64,000 bases of DNA from Fragilaria radians (GCA_900642245.1 CAAAJI010000015.1:201407-265406), one strand, 5' to 3'. Shown: positions 22,259 through 34,575, counted from the stretch's first letter. Notes: generated by a model from the letters alone, not told the origin. A program made the numbers and translations.

Positions 22259-23293
22259 TCAATAGGACCTAAATGAAACAACATCTTGACCTTCTGATCT
22301 CTCATCGTCAACAAGTATTTCCTTTCCAATCAATCCGATACTGTGAGCCAGTTTTGACCGTAATTGTGCCAAATCTATTTTTAGTTCCTCAAAATACTTT
22401 TCTATCAAGGCAATCTTATGCATCTTTTTTACCCGGTACAACTCTAACTTCACATCGTCATCTGAAACTATTGGAGGGTTTCGAAGTGTATCCAAAAGCT
22501 TTTCGTTCTCTTCTCGAATATCTTGCATTTCATCCTGGGTTTCTTCCAGTTTGTGACGCGCCAAGTCCCTTTGTAACCACAATGTGTTTAGCTCATGGTT
22601 TGATGCATGCTGTTCTTCTGGAGTTTCAAATCTTTGAGGCACATTCTCAAGTTGCTCCAATAAGCTTTGCTTAGTAAGTCGCAGCTCTGCATTTCGGGTC
22701 CGTTGTTCCGTCAAATCCTTCTCAAGAGTCTCCATGAGCTCTGCCGAACGGTGCTTCTCCATCTTTCTCTGATCTGCAAGCGCTACTAGTTCTGTCTGTT
22801 CAAATTTAAGTTGACAGTATTCTTTTTCGAGCGTTAAATAAGATGACAACAACCTTCCTGAGGTACTACTATTGTTGGCTTGATTCTTAGGATCCGGTGT
22901 TGAACTTTGCACAAGAGATTTCGGCCTTGAGAATCGTTGCAATAAATTAGGGCGGGGTGAAGGAGATACACTGCGATTTGCAGTTGGTCCATTTCGAACT
23001 TCATATATCAGCTGTTCTTCTTCCTCAGTCATTTCCTGTATAACTTCACCATGATCATCCAATAAGACTTCGTGGTCATCATTTGCTTCGTTTCGTTCAG
23101 TGCTCTGTCGAGATAAAGAATTTTGTTGTTGTGTTTTCATTTGCGATTCTTGAGAATCAACGCCGGACCATATTTCATCACTTCCAGGACTTGAGCTCCG
23201 ACTTCGGCTTCGATTGCGGAGAGAATTCGCAAATCGCCAAGAGGGAGGATTGTTTCGCTGTAATGCCTGTGAAGATGGAGTCGATAGGGACAT
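22259..23293 (-). CDS. Coiled-coil protein of unknown function
   Basis: 344 residues, intronless, ATG at 23293. Residues 1-60 are Ser/Arg-rich (NSLRNRSRSRSSSPGSDE) and probably disordered and phosphorylated. An acidic patch follows (EMTEEEEQLIYEVRNG, about 88-103), then another Ser/Pro segment (VSPSPRPNLLQRFSRPKS). From about 148 to 320 nearly all sequence is charged helix with heptad-like spacing (EKEYCQLKFEQTELV, MEKHRSAELMETLEKDLTEQ, KLEETQDEMQDIREENEKLL), a long coiled coil with a break at the Pro near 265-285. This resembles structural or cytoskeletal linker proteins, but I recognise no family. No targeting signal seen. Confidence 0.7.
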   Translation of the reverse strand: MSLSTPSSQALQRNNPPSWRFANSLRNRSRSRSSSPGSDEIWSGVDSQESQMKTQQQNSLSRQSTERNEANDDHEVLLDDHGEVIQEMTEEEEQLIYEVRNGPTANRSVSPSPRPNLLQRFSRPKSLVQSSTPDPKNQANNSSTSGRLLSSYLTLEKEYCQLKFEQTELVALADQRKMEKHRSAELMETLEKDLTEQRTRNAELRLTKQSLLEQLENVPQRFETPEEQHASNHELNTLWLQRDLARHKLEETQDEMQDIREENEKLLDTLRNPPIVSDDDVKLELYRVKKMHKIALIEKYFEELKIDLAQLRSKLAHSIGLIGKEILVDDERSEGQDVVSFRSY

Positions 23294-24269
23294 TTACTCT
23301 AAGCCCTGCTGGCGTACAGATCTTTAGACAGCTTTGGTTGATGACTTAATAAAAGCGGAGGATCCAAACAAGGTGCGTCGATTACAAGGCTCAAAACAAG
23401 TTCGATTTCAAAGGATAAGATGACTCGTTTGAGGAAAAGCTTTAATCACTGTCTCCGATTTACTAGCAATTAAACTTGGTACTCTTTTCACTGAGAATTT
23501 TTTATTCCTGGACATAAGGCTTTCGCCGAAGAATACAACACAATTCCACGATTACAGCTAATTCTCCATGACATTCAATTATGTGTGATACATATTTTAC
23601 CGGTAATAACGATGGAAATGAGAACAGCGACTGACGTAGAAGCGGTTCTAGCCAACTATTTTATGACGTTAAGAGAGTAGGCAAGGACATAAATAAATGG
23701 GACATAAACGCCTCTGCCGGTCGTGTCAACCAAACTCTTCAAATAAAACAGTGGAACTACCGGTAGGACCGAAACCATCAAATTTGCCTTCAAAACAATA
23801 AATAGAACGCATAATAGTTAACGGGAATCTATGTCAACAATAAATCACGTAAGGTATCTGTCAATAAAATAAAGATCAGTGTAGGAGTGAATGAGACCTC
23901 AGGAAATCTCATAACACCTCGGAAAATTCAAGTGAAATGGTTACACTATTCTAATATTTAGGGTGATCCAACCATTTTTACGCGATCTCATGCAATTCTA
24001 TTACTATCAACAAGTAAGAATTAGTGGTTTTCACTCCACTGATCATACCTTAAGACAATATAATCTTGGAACGCTGACGGGAATACGTGTTCTTAGTTTT
24101 CACGTACGTGCTGCAAGACCATGGGCCTAGATCTTCTCCTTGAATTTGGCAAAATCTCAACAAATGAAAAAATAACTTTCCAATTTCCTTCATCTGGTTA
24201 AGATATTGATTTTTCAGATGATGTTGGAACTGTAAATCCAATATGCATAGCTCCCATAAACTCATAGCC
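23294..24269. other. Intergenic, no gene recognised
   Basis: The first few hundred bases are presumably the promoter of the coiled-coil gene. ACCGGTA-type hexamers recur (near 23599 and 23758-23765). The right part may already belong to the decayed Copia element. Confidence 0.35.
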
Positions 24270-26960
24270 CAATATTTTTTCCTTTTCAGATATGACGGAA
24301 GAGGAGACAAGAAGGAAAGGAGATGAATAGGACAATTGAACTCAACAAAACACTTTCACTGAAATGGTAAGGTCATAGAGAGAAAAATTACTTTGGGAAT
24401 AATTATAACATGCAAGACAAGTTTGAAGATGGCTATGAAGCATTAGCTTTGGAATTTGAATTATGAATGTGGACAACCTACGAGTTAAGTTGGAAGTTAT
24501 GTGATCAAGGATGACTGATGGCAAATTAATGATTTAAATATTGAACAACTTAAGCAACAATGACGCGCAACAAATACTATTTTTTAGAGAAGCGCATTGG
24601 AAGCATACAAAACATTGAGGAGCACAAGGAGGAGTTGAAATGAGACTTGAAAGGCTTTCATCCAAGCAGAATGATAAGTCAGGTGAGGAAAAGGCCCTGT
24701 TTGCTACGCAATTTAGAGGAAAATGTCATAACTGTGGAAAATTGGGGCGCAAAGCAGCTCAATGAGAACATATGAAAGAAGAGAAAAATGCCTTTGTTTG
24801 CAATAAAGAAAGAAACTCTGGTGGTGTAAGAAACGATATGGAAAAACGGCGGAAGATGTGGTTCTTTCTTCAATGGAAAAGAATCACGAATTTGATCATG
24901 AGGCTTGGTGACAGTAGAGCCTCCTGCTATTATTGCAACAATGATGACAGATTGCCAAATTTCACAAGAATTTCCAAAGAAATACAGGTTGAGAACTGCA
25001 ACGTGATTAAGGCAAGGCAAGTGCAAGATTGACCGGAAAGCATTGGTCATATGAACGTTTGATACTTGTGAAGCCTGTATTATTAGCAAAGCAAAGCAGA
25101 AAAATGGGAACAAAGGCTGGAAATACAGTAGTGTGATAGCTGGTGAAAGACTTTAGGTGGATATGAGCTCAATTCATGGATGAGCTTTCGTGGGTCAACA
25201 TTTTTGGCGCTGATTGTTGACAATGATTCGAGATACTGTTTGAGTTACTTTCTGAAGGCAAATCATGAAAATTTTTGGTTAAATTCTTGAGACTTGATGA
25301 TGCCGGCGAAAACGAGTTTAAACAACAACAAAATTTAATTTCAAATTTGAATACAATGGTTCCCGTATGCCTCAGAGATATGGAAAATTAAAAAGAAGTG
25401 TCAGACTCTTTATGGGAGAATTCGGGCCATGCCGAATGATGCAGGCATTAATGTTATCTACATATGACTATTATGGGAGCATACTAATCAACAAAGAAAA
25501 GAATAAGAGGCCATTGAGTTTTATGTTTAGTGACAATTTAAATACCTTAAAGGGAGTAAAATGACTTGGTGAATGTGCGTTGTCACAGCAAAAGAAACAT
25601 CCAGTCAAAGTTGAGCAATAGCTGTAAGGTTTGTTTATTTGTAGGCACCCACCCAATCATGCACATGCCGTTTACATATTGTTGAGAGCAAAAAGGAAAC
25701 ACGTCAAAAATTCACGAGCTATCTTTTGGTTGAATAGAATTTATGGTGAATGCTTCAAATCAAAGGACAATCTTGAGAGAGCTGAGGATGATATGTCTGA
25801 TTCAGAAACTGGCATTGATATTTTAGAGAATGCAAAGGAACAAAAGAAAACATGCACTGACATTTTTTAAACTAATGACAGTAAGAATACATTGAGACAG
25901 AGTTCGAAGTTGAAAAGCTGATTTATTCCAGATCCATCGAGATTTATGGAAGCAAAAGATTCTAAAAGGGACTTGATAGTAGAGAATACTGGAATTGCAT
26001 TGAATTTGGTAGATGTGGACGATTGTCTGGTAATTTTTACAGATTCTGGCATTGATGATGTAATCAAAAGTTATGATTTGGGCTCCATGGCCAAATACGA
26101 TTTGTCGGATTTTTTGAGTTGCAGGATTTATGTGGGACACCAAAGTGAAAAACATTTTGATTCAACCCTATGAATGAAATATCTTGAAGAGAAATTTCGA
26201 GAAGAAGTCAAAAACTTGAGTCATGATGGGACACTTGGTTCCCCAGTTTCAAATTGTGAGAGTGACAATATTTAAAGAATCGATTCAAAACTACAAGCAT
26301 GATACAGGTCAGGTGTGGGATTTTTTTTGTTTTTGATCGAACATGCAAGACCAGATTTAGCAATCGTTTTCCCAGTGCGTGGATTGAGCAAGCACTGCGG
26401 CTTAAAAAGAGATATTGATAACGCTTAACTTTGTTTTGGGTAAAAATGTTAATGTTTACAGATGCAACCCAAGCAAAGGAATAGGATTTAGTATCATACA
26501 GTGACAATACTTAGGCCGGTGACACTGAAACTAGAATCAGTTTAGACACTGAATTTAAGATCCACCTACTTGGCGAGGCAATTTATTGGAGATATAAAGC
26601 CAAAAAGGAGTTACACTTTCGAGCAGCAGTGAAACTGAATAGATGAAAACTTTCGAAACAGTTCACGAATTTCTTTGTCTTTCTTACTTGCTGGAAAATG
26701 TAGGAGTGAAGGTCAAAATACCAACCGTGGAAAGATTTAATAATGCCAGTGCGATATTTTTATGGCAGAGAATTCAAGCTCTGGAGTGCGTAGTAGACAT
26801 AGCGACACTCGTCACCACTTCGTATGTGAACTTATCGAGGAACTTGTATCGAATTGTGTTTGTCATGGTGTATGAAATGACGCAAATGTGTTGACTAAAA
26901 ATGTGAGCAGATTTACTATAAATTTACAACTAAATTCTTGGGAAAATTAGATGACAATTC
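24270..26960 (+). mobile_element. Decayed Copia retrotransposon, RT deleted
   Basis: Heavily mutated relative of the two Copia elements at 51.8-60.3 kb, in the opposite orientation. Landmarks in order: gag trace from about 24290; zinc knuckle KCHNCGKLGRKAA (about 24722-24765); protease-like GDSRASCYYCNNDDR (about 24910-24950), matching GDSGASCHYCNND in the 59-kb element; GAG-pre-integrase TCEACIISKAKQKN (about 25065-25105) followed by a broken integrase start; post-integrase linker with PDPSRFMEAKDSKRDL (about 25930-25975); a scrap of the RT C-terminus (YDLSDFLSCRI, about 26098-26130); and RNase H traces (GVTLSSSSE, about 26605; further runs to 26900). Most of RT is gone. Stops and shifts are everywhere. 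No LTR pair recognised. Confidence 0.8.
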
Positions 26961-29195
26961 GATCTATTAAATATCAGAAATAGGAAGTGTATTGGAGAGC
27001 GTCATTGCTATTTCAAGTTCCAAGACCGTTACGTTTCAGATTGGCATTGAAGAACAGTGATGCGAATAATTTGGTTAAGCGATAGATTTTAGAAAAGTTA
27101 ATTTAGTAATTACAGTTTAAGCGCAAAGAGGTGTTCTAGTGTTCTCACAATTGTTTTTTTTGTCATTCCATTTTTGCCTTTAATGCTTTGCAGTGAACAA
27201 CAATACATTTAAATCCTAAATTATCACTCCAAATAAGCAGACTCGATATATGGTATCATTCACTCACGAACCAAAATTGTCGCGTGTGGTTGTAAAAATT
27301 ACTAGCTGTCTTAAATTTGGCGTTGACTAGTTTAAACTTCATTACTGTTTACCTCATTTAAACATTTCTCTTCATTCATTTCATGAGGTGCTTTAGCTAG
27401 GGCCTGTACTATATTCTAGAAAATAACACTTTAGGATTATAGTTAAGTGGATCGCATTCATCTAGAAAAGAGATGCTATTTGTACCAACATTTGAAACAT
27501 CCAGTATTGCTAGTAGATGCTAATATAGATGATAAGGTTCTTGTACGTGTAATTGGCACGGCCAAAACAAGAAAACCTGAAAATCATAATGTCTACTGTT
27601 TTGTACTTGCAAATTTTAGATGATACTTATCAAAGGTCTCTAAAATTAAGGTGCTAATAATTACATGAGCTTCACGAACTTTTATATAATAAACATGTTT
27701 TGATCCAAATAAAGAGCCGTAAATTGATGTTTTACGCACAAGCATAGCCTGGAGATAATACATAACAGACTAATCTAAAAAATATGATTTTACTGAAAAT
27801 TAGCCAGTCAAGACTCCAGGGCATATTTTTCTATCTCAATCTTGAATATAGAGAGGCCTCTCAAAATGTCAACCTTGCTTCCCAAATGCATAGAAGCTGT
27901 TTCCTGATCTTCAAATGTTTGCTGCATCGTTTTTAGCAGTTTTGAACCTATGCTATTCTATCATCTCATGATGCAGCTATCAAATCAATTTCGTCAAGAT
28001 TTATAAGATCTAACCGCTTTAATCTTTAGACAAATTTTTAGCACTGAGGCATAAAACCCACTATTCCCTTCCTCATTTGAATATAACACTATACATTCTT
28101 TTTGAATATACGTACTCTAGTTTTGAATTCTTTTTGGAATTGTAGAATGTCTCCATTGCTTGCTTATATAGTTTCAAATTACTTAGTGCAGCCCTATGTT
28201 CCAACTTCCAACCAATCATAGAGTTGACTAGATGATTCCTGCAGCAATCCTTTATGTTTGCTGATTTTTATGGTTTTAGTATTAAGCCATAATAAATTCA
28301 TAGTCAAATGCTGATATGCTTAACAATAAAACCATACACTTATCTTGTCGTAGATGAAACTATATATTTCATATTATCGCAACTATTTGATTCTCGTCAA
28401 AGTGCGATTTTCCCTATGTGAATTTTCACTCAGGTTTTGAGAATAAATGGGCTGATATTGTCACCAAGCCAAATTGCACTTTCTCATTTCTCGTTCCCAT
28501 GTTGATTTATTTTTTAGTGGAAGATTGGCGCTTTCTTCTTTAAATCAGATTCTTTTTCTTATATTGCTTTTCACTGATTTTTGTCTTAACTTGCACTCAG
28601 TCATTGATGACTTGCATGATTTTTTCTTGGAAAATCCAACCTCTTCCCTCCATGGATGGTTTCCCTCTTATGATACTATTACTTTTTCTCTTTGCTCGAT
28701 TTGAGTTATTTGCATTTTTAACGTATCTAGTTTTCAAGCATATTTAGAAGTCCATGACAACATCGTGCCTATCTGGTTAGATTGGTAAAGTGCGTATTAT
28801 GAAATCTGCTTCGTTTTTGGTAGATCCTAGATTCCAATTGTCTTTAAGCACTCTTCGATGATTTAAACAAGTAAAATACTGATCCTTTCCACCATTACGA
28901 AAGAACCCCTAACCCCTTCGATAGAGAATGTGAATACACAAGATTTCTTTTCTGAGGTTCAGAAAGGAAACGGCATTAAATACCATGACCAGTCATTAAG
29001 TCATTAAGCGTCCTATCCATTCCCCGCTTCACATACCAAGTTTTTTGACACTGTCAGAAATTCACAGTCGGAGGACATTTTCTAGTCTTATGACTTCATG
29101 TAAACGCAGTATCTTAGACGAAATCATAGTTACTTTCTTGAACCCAACATATTGTTGACTCACTTAACCTTCCTCTTTGTTTGGACAAGGGTGTG
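26961..29195. other. Intergenic, possible old repeat debris
   Basis: No gene supported. A minus-strand run of about 50 codons near 28085-28235 (includes RAALSNLKLYKQAMETFY) looks protein-like but matches nothing I know. The last ~150 bp should contain the promoter of the gene at 29196. Confidence 0.35.
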
Positions 29196-29909
29196 ATGGC
29201 TCACTTACGGTTTTACTTTTTGATATCGCTCCTGTTTGTTTTTGCTGTAACAGTGATTCAGCATGGAACCTCTCGACGGCTCCGTTTCTTTGATCCTGAT
29301 CACAGTCACTGTGGAACTTCGAAAGTGGCGCATCAGTGGGCTATTCATGCGTTATACGGAGCACGAACAAGTGAACGTGATTATTACACTCGACTGACGA
29401 TATCCACAAGTGACGAACTACCAAGAAACAAAATCGCACTACACAAAGTGTTACAACCTTTGGCATACATTGCAAAAAAGACGAACAGAGCAATACGTAT
29501 CAATTTATCCTTACTCCCTGGGTACATCTCAGAAAATCTCCAACCCTACTCGCTGGTCAATGCTCCAGTGCTCCATGAACATGGAATCGAGGTAGTTGAA
29601 ATGGCGTACTGGAATCGAGCATCGCAAGTACAAAGCATCAAAGGACCTTTGGTTACAATGCTTGTGACACTTAACGAAACCTCTCTGTCCGCTCTATCAC
29701 GATTTCAGGATGATGAGGCAATTCACGAGTTTCTTTTTTCCACACAGGATCTGATGGATCTTCCTCGAGATCGTTTACACCTCTTGGCAGGAAAAAATCT
29801 TGGATATGATTTCCTTAAAAGTTCCTGGAATCAAAGCCTTAGCTGCGGACAAAGCAAAATTAAAAAAAAGAACCCCATCCCGCTCGTGAATGATGCCCTT
29901 ACACCTTAG
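29196..29909 (+). CDS. Small signal-anchor protein, unrecognised
   Basis: 237 residues from the first in-frame ATG. A strongly hydrophobic N-terminus (HLRFYFLISLLFVFAVTVI) predicts a signal peptide or type II anchor, so the rest is luminal or extracellular. Near the start is DHSHCGTSKVAHQWAIHALYG. The middle reads KIALHKVLQPLAYIAKKTNR, then NLSLLPGYISENLQ. That layout faintly recalls the start of a nucleotide-sugar or O-fucosyl transferase domain (a helix ending in a conserved T-N-R before a strand), but no catalytic motif follows, and a transferase would be longer. It could be a truncated or very divergent enzyme. There are three N-x-S/T sites and only two Cys residues. Intronless, TAG stop. 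Confidence 0.6.
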   Translation: MAHLRFYFLISLLFVFAVTVIQHGTSRRLRFFDPDHSHCGTSKVAHQWAIHALYGARTSERDYYTRLTISTSDELPRNKIALHKVLQPLAYIAKKTNRAIRINLSLLPGYISENLQPYSLVNAPVLHEHGIEVVEMAYWNRASQVQSIKGPLVTMLVTLNETSLSALSRFQDDEAIHEFLFSTQDLMDLPRDRLHLLAGKNLGYDFLKSSWNQSLSCGQSKIKKKNPIPLVNDALTP

Positions 29910-32247
29910 TATCCTTGCATGTTCAAGTTGAGTTCTTGTAGCAAAGTTAACGTTCTAATGAGTAGGTACAAAGAGAAATTCTCCGAGAAAGCACAAAACT
30001 GCATCATGTAGAGGTTTCTCATTGTTACCCTTTCTTGCGCTACAGATAGCAGTACTAATTACTTAATTCAATATATTGGAACCGATATAATATCCCATTC
30101 CCCTCAAACTAAAATTTCAACCTAAAATAATAGTGCTGCTCAGACTTATGATATAATGTCCATAATGAAATGATAGTATGAAAAACAGTGATCCTTGATA
30201 TATAGACACCTCAAAATGAGTTTATGATGTAGACTTGTGAGCGTAACGGATGCATCCGTAATAACGTTTGCGACCATTGAAGACTGAGAATGAGTATAAT
30301 TGCGTAAAAAAAGTAAGACATCCATCATCGTGATTTCATAAAAGTCAGGACTTCTGCAAAAGATTTGATGTTGAATACTAGTAAGTAATTGGATAACACT
30401 CATCACAGGAATGACAAAGGAAATGCATCGCCTTATGATGCAAAAGTTCAACTTATAGAGAGAGCTAGGCTTCAAGTCTTAACATTTCTTCGTGCCGTCA
30501 AGAAGAATTTGAAATGATTGTCAGTACCATATCAAAAAAAGATACATGGAACAAGCCCACATCAAGAATATAAGAAATCTTGAAGATATTGCCCCATCAA
30601 ATTGTGAATACCAAGATTTGTATGATCTATTTAAAAGTATTTCGTCATTTTAAAGTATCAACAAAATTTTCAGGTGCAAGGATGTGTTATTGTTGAGGAA
30701 TTTATATTGTTTCATGTGTTTTAGGCTGAGCAGCTGCCTTTTCAATTTTAAGGTAAACAGCAACAAAGATAGATAATAAAGTTATCTAAACTCCATTGTA
30801 TGCAAAAATATATTGAAGGAGACAGTTTCCTGTTTTTGAAATCTACATCGCTTGACACTTAAAGCAGAGAGTCCTATCCAACGACCGTAAATATGTGTTT
30901 TATCCGGGACAGACTTAGGTGCAAGGTCTATTAGAATTCTCAAGATATGCTTCTTTCGCGTGTTTGTATGCTGTCTTCTAGAGCTAACAAATATGAGCAT
31001 GTAAGTTGTGAGATCACTTAACTATAAATGTCCTACAGGTTGCTTAAAGTCATGCCAGTGTTCCCAATAATCCTCTTTGAATTAAGTACAGCCTGACTGC
31101 CATCCCTTACGTTTGATGCATATTGTCCATAAAGATTTTTGCTACCGGTTATTGATATATTTTATTAGAGGAAAGATAAACACTTTTCCTAGCACCTTTG
31201 TATCGCATGATTACTATCATGACTACCCCCGACACCTATTTGGCGTCCATATACGGCCTAGATAAAATGATTCAATTCCCATGGCATGCATTATACCTTT
31301 TATTGCTTTGTCTGAGATTCAAATAGAAAAGGTCTGTTCTGTGTTACAGAAATTATGAAATACTACGCATGTTTTTAATCGTAAATAAACGGAGTCTTAG
31401 CTGACTAACTTTTTGTTGTAATAAGATATTTTTACATCAGCCTATGGTTTAGAATCAGTTGTAAGCTTTAGGCTACTGCACTTTATTAAGAATAAATTAT
31501 TCAATTCAAGTTAAACTTCATATAGCACATGTGATAAACCATCACCTACTATTTAGAGATCTTTGTTTAGAATTATCTATAATTAGGAAAAGAGAAAAAC
31601 AGCAGCCATTATTATTTTTTGCTTCTGTTGTTGCAATACAGCAGAAGTGAAACCATCTCCCAGGAGTCTGATGTGGGGGCAAAAATCATAATGACTCCAG
31701 CTTACTCAATAAATTCAAACCCTGGGAATAAGACGTAAAATCATCCTCTACCATTTTAAAAATATTATCTGATTCTGGATCCTTGGCCTTGTCCAAAAAA
31801 AAATCACTATTGCTCTTTACTAAGAGAATCATGAGCATATTTTTGATACAGAATTACAACATATTATCATTTTTACTTTGAATTTAGAGGTGGCATTTGA
31901 CAATAGATACATAATTTGGGTCGTAAAAGCTGGAATGAAAAGTCAAACATGTAATTTACACATGAAATTGCTCATTGATTCCATATGCTTTACGCGTTGC
32001 AACTTATTGCGAAAGTGAGTTTAGTCGCGTTATTGACACATATTTATCTCACGTCAAGTTTCAGTTCACGCCCATTATGAAACATCACAACATGAGCTTG
32101 AGGAATTTTAATGCATCAGAGGTATGTCAAGACAATCGTTTGTCGTTATGCTCGTATCGTAAATCATATCAGATCAACTTGCTATTGGATCGATCAAATT
32201 GATGAGTGATAAATGGAAAGGTATTTTGCATTTATTTCTCGTAAGAT
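29910..32247. other. Intergenic, no gene recognised
   Basis: About 2.3 kb of AT-rich sequence. Short open frames (such as 30146-30475 minus and 31975-32202 plus) lack motifs and look like chance. No repeats stand out. Confidence 0.4.
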
Positions 32248-33609
32248 TTAATTCCAGCGATCTAGGCATGGATACCCACATCCCCAATCTCGATTATAAC
32301 AATCTGTTATTTTATGGTACGTACCATCTGAAGAACACGGCTCTACAGTTTCATTAGCACACACTTTTACGTCATTCATCATATTGCGATATTCTGCTAG
32401 AGCACTTTTGAATTGACTTAGTCCAATTTTTTCAATTGTCATGTCTAAACTTCGATTGGCAGCCTCGTAGAGGACGTAATCCTCATAATTTTGTGCATAC
32501 CAAAACGGAGATGACAGGAAATCGCTTACAGCTGATGATATGTATGATGGGATGATCTTATGACATCCCTCGAAGGGAGCTGCACTGTAAGAATACCCAC
32601 CACTTTGCTTTGCAGAAAGGTACAATATATCGGATGTCTCGAGTTTCAAGAGAAATTTCAAGGCTACCAAAGACTCATCTAACCTTTCAACAATTAAGAA
32701 AAGGTCATATTCTCTCATTACGGTTGAAACTCGATTTAGAGATGTTGGTAAATTAACAAGCGTATCAGTCTGCCACAGGTATTTCTTTGCATGCTTTCCA
32801 GTATACAGATATCCAACTTGCGCGCCAGCTTCATAATGGAACTTCGAGGCTTTGGAGGAGGTGCCTTTGACAAAATGCGTCTGCCTTTTAAAATGTTGTA
32901 TAAGTGAGTTATCACTGATATTTCGACCCTGATTGGATACGAGATAAAAGATCCAGCTTAGGGCGCGGTGGACAGGATGTCGGATGGATGTATACATGAA
33001 GGATCGAGAGGGATCTCTTTCATGATATTTTCTCGAATCATCATGATTTTCCCGAGAAGAACACGCTCCTTCCAAATGTGGTTTGATGCGACGCTGAGGA
33101 TACAGGAGTCTTCTATTTGATTGTAGATGTCGCCTTCCGTAGTTAACTGCAATACGAATATTTACACCAGCTAATGTAGAGGAGGCTGCTTTGTGATTTT
33201 TGACGTATATGAGACCTGCTGGAGTTCGTGTATCGAACGCGGATTCAACTTGACACCATGAATTCGATGAATTCCATTGAGTGTATACACGAGGCATAAA
33301 TTTTATGTGCTCATCTGGGATGATGGGCCAATACATATTCTCTGCTCCAGAGTCAATAGGATAATATATACGAGGGATGGATTTAACCTTTTTCTCTTTC
33401 TTCATTAAACTCAAAGAACTAATATCATCATCTGTAATTGTATTCAATAAGTGTGATTGCGTCGAGTCTGAAGACTGTACTTTCATCAAGAAAGCAATCA
33501 CAATCGTCAACAATAAACACAGCAATAGATTGGACAAGCGTTTCCATGTACTCCTCAAATCAAGTGGATCTCTTCTGTTGTTCTCATCATCGTCAACGTC
33601 ACCAATCAT
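32248..33609 (-). CDS. Type II membrane sulfotransferase-like protein
   Basis: 453 residues from the ATG at 33609, intronless. Acidic N-tail, then a signal anchor at about residues 25-42 (LSNLLLCLLLTIVIAFLM), predicting a Golgi enzyme. GLIYVKNHKAASSTLAG (132-148) matches the 5'-phosphosulfate (PAPS) binding loop of membrane sulfotransferases, with Lys and Ser/Thr where the P-loop-like motif needs them. YTSIRHPVHRALSWIFYL (206-223) matches the 3'-phosphate loop (R-x-P...R...S). The rest is long and ends in a Cys/Trp-rich tail (DCYNRDWGCGYPCLDRW). Likely role: transfer of sulfate from PAPS to a glycan. The acceptor is unknown. Diatoms make sulfated cell-wall polysaccharides, so this is a plausible pathway. 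The gene diverges from the Popeye-like gene. Confidence 0.8.
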   Translation of the reverse strand: MIGDVDDDENNRRDPLDLRSTWKRLSNLLLCLLLTIVIAFLMKVQSSDSTQSHLLNTITDDDISSLSLMKKEKKVKSIPRIYYPIDSGAENMYWPIIPDEHIKFMPRVYTQWNSSNSWCQVESAFDTRTPAGLIYVKNHKAASSTLAGVNIRIAVNYGRRHLQSNRRLLYPQRRIKPHLEGACSSRENHDDSRKYHERDPSRSFMYTSIRHPVHRALSWIFYLVSNQGRNISDNSLIQHFKRQTHFVKGTSSKASKFHYEAGAQVGYLYTGKHAKKYLWQTDTLVNLPTSLNRVSTVMREYDLFLIVERLDESLVALKFLLKLETSDILYLSAKQSGGYSYSAAPFEGCHKIIPSYISSAVSDFLSSPFWYAQNYEDYVLYEAANRSLDMTIEKIGLSQFKSALAEYRNMMNDVKVCANETVEPCSSDGTYHKITDCYNRDWGCGYPCLDRWN

Positions 33610-34049
33610 GGCAAATGACAGTGCGCCATAGATAAATTTATCCAATAGGTAATGAGTATTACGAAAACGTTTTCAAAAAAGCGTGTATGAGAAATTTGTG
33701 ACGGAGCGGAGTGAATTAGTTCTGTTCAAGTTTAGATATACTAATTTGCATTTGACACATTAGCTACGGGAATATTGTTATATACTGAAGGGTTACTCCT
33801 TGCAGGCATGCACACATCGTATTATATCCCTTTCCTGAATCAATTTTTTATTTTGTAGGATTTGACTTTGTAACGCACACTAGTATATACTATGTCTAAT
33901 CGAATGTCACCGGCATTCGAAATTGTATTTTTCCTTTAATAAGGTTCGGAGACTTGTTGAAATTCCGTGACGACACATTTTTTGGAATGGCATTGAAGAA
34001 AAAATTTGAAAAAGGAAGACCCAATATAAGTTATTGTTTCCTTGATCTC

Positions 34050-34337
34050 AGTTTTGAGTGCAAAGATAATAATGGGACACGACAATGCTGCAAAATGTCC
34101 TGAGAAAACAGGAAAGAAGTCAAGAGAGATGCCCAGAGAGAGGTAAAAAACGAAGAATGTATACAGAGAAACCGAAATTACGTTCCTTGGAGCTGATAAT
34201 CACAAAATAGAAGAAGAATTTAATTTATGGATTGGTGATACAGGTACCCCCAGCCATATAGTGTGCTCAGCTATTAATGTTTTTGATTGTAAGACACGTG
34301 AGTTCCAACCCTCTAAGCAAAAGTATTCAATTTAAAA
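34050..34337 (+). pseudogene. Retrotransposon zinc-knuckle/protease relic
   Basis: A plus-strand frame reads IMGHDNAAKCPE (second half of a CCHC-like knuckle, about 34066-34101). A second reads LWIGDTGTPSHIVCSAINVF (about 34226-34285), the aspartic protease active-site pattern D-T-G with the S-H-I-V follow-up typical of Copia elements. The frame is open for about 50 codons and then stops. No RT or integrase follows, and no LTRs are seen. It lies about 0.3-0.6 kb upstream of the Popeye-like gene. Confidence 0.65.
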
Positions 34338-34496
34338 CTTGTCACTAAGCCCAAACCATCAATAGCACATGAACTTGAATCACATGAAATAGAAATGACA
34401 AGATTCCTCTGTCTTTTAGTAAGACAGATTTGCTAAAATTGATGAATTCAGGTTATCGTTATCCCTTTCCCTAATCTGTTTTTAATTTTGGAATAG

Positions 34497-34504
34497 TGAC
34501 GTCA
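34497..34504. promoter_or_regulatory. CRE-type palindrome TGACGTCA
   Basis: Perfect 8-bp cAMP-response-element palindrome 143 bp upstream of the Popeye-like ATG. Family knowledge: bZIP factors bind this site, and CO2/cAMP-response elements with TGACGT cores control carbonic-anhydrase promoters in Phaeodactylum. Function here is inferred. Confidence 0.45.
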
Positions 34505-34575
34505 ACGCGAGTATGTTGAAATCAGAATTTGACCGACAGTTGTCAATTTTCGTTTGTTCGTTTATCAGTGTTTGG

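Noticed and set aside
22273..22674. Plus-strand frame of 133 codons inside the coiled-coil gene
   Set aside because: Antisense of a helix-rich frame. Leu/Phe-rich composition is what reverse-complemented Glu/Lys/Gln codons give.
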